Source: Alentia gelatinosa (Eukaryota > Annelida > Polychaeta > Phyllodocida > Polynoidae). From it: a stretch of 64,000 bases of DNA. The stretch lies in NCBI GenBank assembly GCA_950022655.1, contig OX465588.1, positions 26,521,525 to 26,585,524 of the forward strand, read 5' to 3'. Positions 60,901-64,000 of this stretch are shown here, piece after piece. The position numbers were made by a program, and so were the translations under genes. The notes under the pieces were generated by a model, which made no database searches, was not told the DNA's origin, and worked only from the letters and a program-made list of their open reading frames with translations. The first letter of the stretch is position 1; each line of letters begins with the position of its first letter.

Positions 60901-63705
60901 CCCTCACCATAGTACCCAATGAGGGTCAGTATGGCTTGGGTCAGTATAGTGGAGGGGCAGTAACGTACGTGAGGGCCAGTATGGTTTAGGGCCAGTACTA
61001 CACTGCCCCTCCACTATACTGCCCCCTCGCCATACTGCCCCTCTACCATACTGCCCCTCCACTATACTACCCTACATCCTACATCCCCACATCTCCACAT
61101 CCATACATCCTACATCTCTACAGCCTACATGTTTAAGGGATGTAGGATGTTGGGATGTGGGGAAGTAGGATGTGGGGATGTGTGGATATATGGATGTGGA
61201 GATGTAGGATGTAGGGATATAGGATGTATGGATGTGGGGATGTAGGTTGTATAGATGTGGAGATGGTGGGATGTAGGGATGTAGGGATGTGGGGATGTGG
61301 GAAGTAGGATGTATGGATGTGGGGATGAAGGATGTGGGGATGTAGGATTTTGGGATGTGTGGATGTAGTGATTTAGGGATGTGGGGATGTAGGGATGTGG
61401 GAAAGTAGGATGTAGGGATGTAGGATGTATGGATGTGGGGATGTAGGATGTGGGGATGTAGGATGTAGGGATGTAGGATATATGGATGTGGAAATGTGGA
61501 GATGTAAGATGTAGGGATGTGGGGATGTAGAATGTGGGGATGTAGGGATGTGGGTATGTAGGGATGTGGGTATGTAGGGATGTGGGAAAGTAGGATGTAG
61601 GGATGTAGGAAAAATGGATGGGGAGTTGTGGGGATGTAGGATGTGGGGATGTGGAGATGTAGGCTGTAGGGATGTAGGATGTAGGGATGTATGATGTAGG
61701 GATGTAGGATGTAGGGTAGTATAGTGGAGGGGCAGTATGGTAGAGGGGCAGTATGGGAAAGGGGCAGTATGGTGGAGGGGCAGTATGGTGGAGGGGCAGT
61801 ATGGTGGAGGGGCAATATGGTGGAGGGGCAGTATTGTAGAGGGGCAGTATGGTGGAGGAGCAGTATTATAGAGGGTCAGTGCAGTAGAGGGTCAGTATGG
61901 TGGAGGGGCAGTAGGGTAGAGGGGCAGTATGGTGGTGGGGCAATATGTACATACGCAAAAAGGGAGGTCCATAAGAAGCGTATGCTGTGCAACAGGGGGG
62001 TGGGGGGGGGGGGGGGGTCAATTTTCCAGGAAAATTTGCGTACATACTTTATGGATGGCCCAGTATGAGGTTTGAGATGAAATGGTAATTGATATTCGTT
62101 TAGATTTTTAATAGAGTTGATAAAATACACCAGTTTAATAAGTTATCTTTGAGAATATTTAAGAAAATCTTATTTTACAGTATATTTCCTATATAAATGA
62201 AGCCCCCGACTGAGCTGTTTGTGTCGGAGTGTGTCGGTACCGTGGCAACCTTTATTTTCCCGCCAAACCGTTACAACACACTCCGACAAGGCTTTACGAC
62301 ACACTCCGACACACTCCGACAGAGCCCTTCCGACAGGGATTATTTTGTCGTAGTGTGTCGTAAGCCTTGTCGGAGTGTGTCGGAAGCAGTGGGTACCCGC
62401 CTTTAGTGAATGGAACACAAGGTGGCCGTCCTTTACACGGGGTGTCCGACTTTCTATATTCTCCACCAGAGACACTTACCGGTGATTGGGGCGTACGCCC
62501 GTGGGGGATCAATGCGGCGTGACCCGTAGCCTTCTACGACCACTGGAGGGGGCTGAGTGGTGAGCGGAGCCGCCTTCTTCTCCTCCGGAGAGGCGGGGAG
62601 GACTGCCCCGAGCCCGACGCCGTTACACAGGTCTTGCCGACAGAAGCACCACCTGACGGCCTTGTTCAGGTAGTACTGGGTGCGACAGCCGTCGTAGTCG
62701 TGACGGACGCGTGTACTCACCCAGCCGTCAAAACAGCCGCGGTACGTCTCTACGGAAAGGACGGCAGAGATCATGGTTGATATTATTTTATACAGTACAC
62801 GGGGCAATGACCCACACCAAACAAGAGAGAGAGAGAGAGAGACGGAGAGATAAGGAGGGAGAGTGAGAGGAATGAGAGGTAGAGGGAGAGAGAGGGAAGG
62901 GAGTGAGAGAGAGAGTGAGAGGAATGAGAGGGAGAGAAAGAAAGAGGGAGGGAGGGAGTGAGAGAGAGGGAGGGAGTGAGAGAGAGAGAGAGGTGAGAGA
63001 GAGTGAAAGTGAGAGAGTGAAAGAGAGGGAGAAGGAAGAACGCGAGAGAGAGAGAGAGAGGGAGCGAGTGAAGAAGGGAGTGAGAGAGAGGGAGAGAGAC
63101 AGAGGGAGAGAGTGAGGGAGAGGGAGATTGAGAGAGAGGAAGGGAGGGAGGAAGAGAGAGAATGAGGGAGGGAGAGAGTGAGTGAGAGAGAAATAGATAG
63201 AGGGAACGAGAGTGAGAGATGGATAGAAAGAGCAAGAGAGAGGGGGGAGAGAGCGAGGTGGTGAAATAATGAGAAAGAGAGGCAGACAGGGACAGAGAGA
63301 GGGAGAGACAGAGTGAGAGAATTGTTTGATTGCTGCGTTTGAGTTGGATTTTCTCAATTACAACACATATCTGTATCTAAACCCATTGAATTTATATCGT
63401 CTGTATGTAATTGACTTCATGAAAATCAATTTCATCATATAATATTGAGGATGGAAATCATGACCTGAGTTTGGATTTTGTTTTGTTCATGTATGACAAT
63501 ATTTCATCTAGAACTTCAAATAATCGCGAGGTGTTGCAAAATTCGGGCACTGTGGACACTTATAATATGGTATAAATGAACTTACTGTTGTTGTCTCTCC
63601 TGATGAAACATTTTGTCCGACACTTGGAGCTGGTGACAAACTCAGGTCTGGTGACGCGGTCTCTGCAGTAGGGTGACGAGTCATGACATGCGTAACACTC
63701 CACAG
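57670..63705 (-). CDS. LU (Ly6-like) plus chitin-binding type-2 domain secreted protein, 5' incomplete (3 exons seen)
   Basis: Exons 63586-63705, 62480-62749 and 57670-57944 are joined by phase-1 introns. The first two give ten cysteines in LU/Ly6 order: CYAC, SPYC, SSKC, RTKC, YRGC, YDGC, WCFC and the closing DLCN. This resembles invertebrate quiver/Ly6 proteins. A Pro-rich linker (TTQPPPVVV) leads to the last exon, which holds a full six-cysteine chitin-binding type-2 domain: CRGHFDG, DCTRFVHC, LCPPGTVWN, NCDFP and SNC. The end (YRAASAGGRHKPR) is not hydrophobic, so it is probably secreted rather than GPI-anchored. The signal-peptide exon must lie beyond the right edge. The last two exons are 4.5 kb apart, so they could belong to separate genes; matching phase and strand favour one. 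The domain pairing suggests an extracellular role on chitin-containing material, which is inference. Confidence 0.7.
58005..58160 (+). repeat. GA-rich microsatellite upstream of the CBM14 exon
   Basis: GAGAGA runs followed by CAGAGTGTGAGAATTGTGTG and ATTGCTGCGTT. The same flank follows the larger GA tract at 62818-63330. Confidence 0.88.
58161..58424 (-). mobile_element. GGCGTCC-family MITE, copy 6 (one end lost)
   Basis: Lacks the outer 20 bases on the left and ends GTAGGTGGACGCCGAGCTTT. It sits in the intron 220 bases upstream of the CBM14 exon, next to the GA-rich tract. Confidence 0.85.
58539..58591. repeat. 53-bp perfect hairpin repeat, copy 2
   Basis: Same 53 bases as 16692-16744 with unrelated flanks 42 kb away, so the hairpin itself is the mobile or conserved unit. 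Confidence 0.95.
58960..59420. repeat. CCAACCCCTATAT-hairpin repeat family, copy 3
   Basis: Includes GACCGCCAGAGCTACACTGA, GTTAGCTCTGGTGG and the hairpin CCAACCCCTAAGTCGGAGAC / GGGGTTGGTTGG. Confidence 0.65.
59590..59730. repeat. TTTGCATTGGCC-family repeat, copy 2
   Basis: Shares CCCGTTTGCATTGGCCGATG, AACGGTGTAGATCTTTTT and CCGACGGACCTTCATCACTG with copy 1; abuts the CGACACACTC arms. Confidence 0.7.
59739..59985 (+). mobile_element. CGACACACTC-family element (arm I of nested palindrome)
   Basis: Starts AAGGTGGGTGTCCACTGCGC and is repeated inverted at 60570-60838, whose end reads CAGTGGACACCCACCTTTA. Confidence 0.85.
60034..60275 (+). mobile_element. CGACACACTC-family element (arm II of nested palindrome)
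   Basis: Starts TAAGGTCGGTACCCACTGCT and includes GTTTGGCGGGAAAAGAAAGG. It reappears inverted at 62180-62406, together with the flanking ATATAGGAAATATACTG. Confidence 0.85.
60570..60838 (-). mobile_element. CGACACACTC-family element, inverted copy of arm I
   Basis: Reverse complement of 59739-59985 with small changes (shared AAACGTTCGATTCTGTGTCG). Confidence 0.85.
60905..61945. repeat. Large palindrome: (CAGTATGGTGGAGGGG)n arms around a GGATGT-rich core
   Basis: The left arm (about 60905-61070) is CTGCCCCTCCACTATACTG-type; the right arm (about 61720-61945) is CAGTATGGTGGAGGGGCAGT-type. The core (61136-61720) is built of GGATGT, AGGGATGTGG and GGGATGTAGGAT words on one strand. The G-rich strand could form four-stranded structures. 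Confidence 0.88.
62180..62406 (-). mobile_element. CGACACACTC-family element, inverted copy of arm II
   Basis: Reverse complement of 60034-60275, ending AGCAGTGGGTACCCGCCTTT. It ends 73 bases from LU exon B. Confidence 0.85.
62480..62749 (-). CDS. LU-domain exon B (second half and proline-rich linker)
   Basis: Acceptor CCTTTCCGTAG|AGACG and donor ATCACCG|GTAAGT. The split codon AAG joins it to exon A. It encodes TYRGCFDGW.., RWCFCRQDLCNG and a linker with PASPEEKKAAP and TTQPPPVVV. Confidence 0.82.
62818..63340 (+). repeat. GA-rich microsatellite upstream of LU exon B
   Basis: About 500 bases of GAGAGA/GGGAGGGA, then ACAGAGTGAGAGAATTGTTT and GATTGCTGCGTTTGAG. It produces long artificial Ser/Leu/Pro frames on the minus strand. 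It shares its right 140 bases with 58005-58160. Confidence 0.93.
63586..63705 (-). CDS. LU-domain exon A (first half of the ten-cysteine domain)
   Basis: Acceptor TATTGTAG|CTGTGG and donor AACAACA|GTAAGT, phase 1. It encodes VECYACHDSSPYCRDRV.. to ..KCFIRRDNN with five cysteines. Confidence 0.8.
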
Positions 63706-64000
63706 CTACAATATTAATACATATGGATAGATTATAACACTCAAACACACAATGATGAACTTTACAACACTCCACAACTACAACATCAATACACATGGAT
63801 AGATCATACAACTCACACACACAATGATGAATAATACAACCCAAACACACAATGATAAATCATACAACACTCAACAGCTACAACATCAAACACACACTGA
63901 TAAACTATACCCGGCATAACGGCAATGAGTCCTGGCATGTGTTACATTCCATAGCTACAACATCAAACACACTGATAAATTATACAACTCAAACAAACAA
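63706..64000 (+). repeat. Degenerate tandem repeat with CACACAATGATGAA and CTACAACATCAA words
   Basis: Units of roughly 60-70 bases containing AACACTCCACAACTACAACA and AACACACAATGATGA. One unit contains the decayed copy of LU exon A. Confidence 0.7.
63911..63954 (-). pseudogene. Decayed partial duplicate of LU exon A with its acceptor
   Basis: About 50 bases read TTGTAG|CTATGGAATGTAACAC.. on the minus strand and translate as MECNTCQDSLPLCR. This parallels VECYACHDSSPYCR of exon A, including the acceptor. Similarity ends at the sixth or so exon-A motif, and the flanking AACACACAATGA-type repeats are shared, so it looks like a tandem duplication fragment. Confidence 0.6.

Noticed and set aside
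61072..61815. 247-codon minus-strand frame of Tyr/Ile/Pro/His repeats
   Set aside because: Translation of the GGATGT array; no coding signal apart from absence of stops.
62783..63357. Ser/Leu/Pro-rich minus-strand frames
   Set aside because: Translation of a GA microsatellite.
1..64000. tRNA, rRNA or other structured RNA genes
   Set aside because: I looked for tRNA B-box-like words and rRNA blocks and saw none convincing; a covariance-model scan would decide.

Overview
The window is animal nuclear DNA. Genes are split by GT-AG introns, coding exons are sparse, and most of the rest is AT-rich DNA packed with short inverted-repeat transposons, minisatellites and retroelements. A secreted chitin-binding scaffold protein, an LU/Ly6-type cysteine domain next to a chitin-binding type-2 domain, an Ngaro-like tyrosine-recombinase retrotransposon and a Penelope element together suggest a marine invertebrate. 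A mollusc, perhaps a bivalve, is my best guess. That is inference; nothing here fixes the species.

Three host genes can be reconstructed. (1) Plus strand, 7626-13657: a two-exon gene for a secreted protein of about 1258 residues. It has a signal peptide, a four-cysteine relic of a chitin-binding type-2 domain, twelve 12-residue repeats and three spaced W-x-K-W-L-T-D-L motifs. Its stop codon lies inside a 44-bp minisatellite. (2) Minus strand, 44272 down to 18354: nine exons that join in phase into a 391-residue divergent eukaryotic (type II) pantothenate kinase. The gene spans 26 kb because its introns hold an apparently complete Ngaro-type element (21294-26734), a Penelope-like element joined to a LINE fragment (32758-35516) and many small repeats. 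(3) Minus strand, from beyond the right edge down to 57670: three exons that join in phase, giving a ten-cysteine LU-like domain, a proline-rich linker and a six-cysteine chitin-binding type-2 domain.

Layout: 1-7.5 kb holds repeats and one doubtful exon; 7.6-15 kb gene 1 and its minisatellite; 15-18 kb little, with one possible anchor-encoding exon near 17.5 kb; 18.3-44.3 kb gene 2; 44.3-57.6 kb repeats, including a 3.3-kb foldback element; 57.6-64 kb gene 3, whose large intron holds nested palindromes built on GGATGT and CGACACACTC words.

A recurring oddity is that minisatellites touch exon edges. Exon 1 of gene 1 and exon 4 of gene 2 each have their 3' end plus splice donor repeated in tandem. 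The last coding bases of gene 1 and the acceptor of exon 7 of gene 2 also run into tandem arrays. All assignments come from reading the sequence and from remembered family motifs; no search was run.
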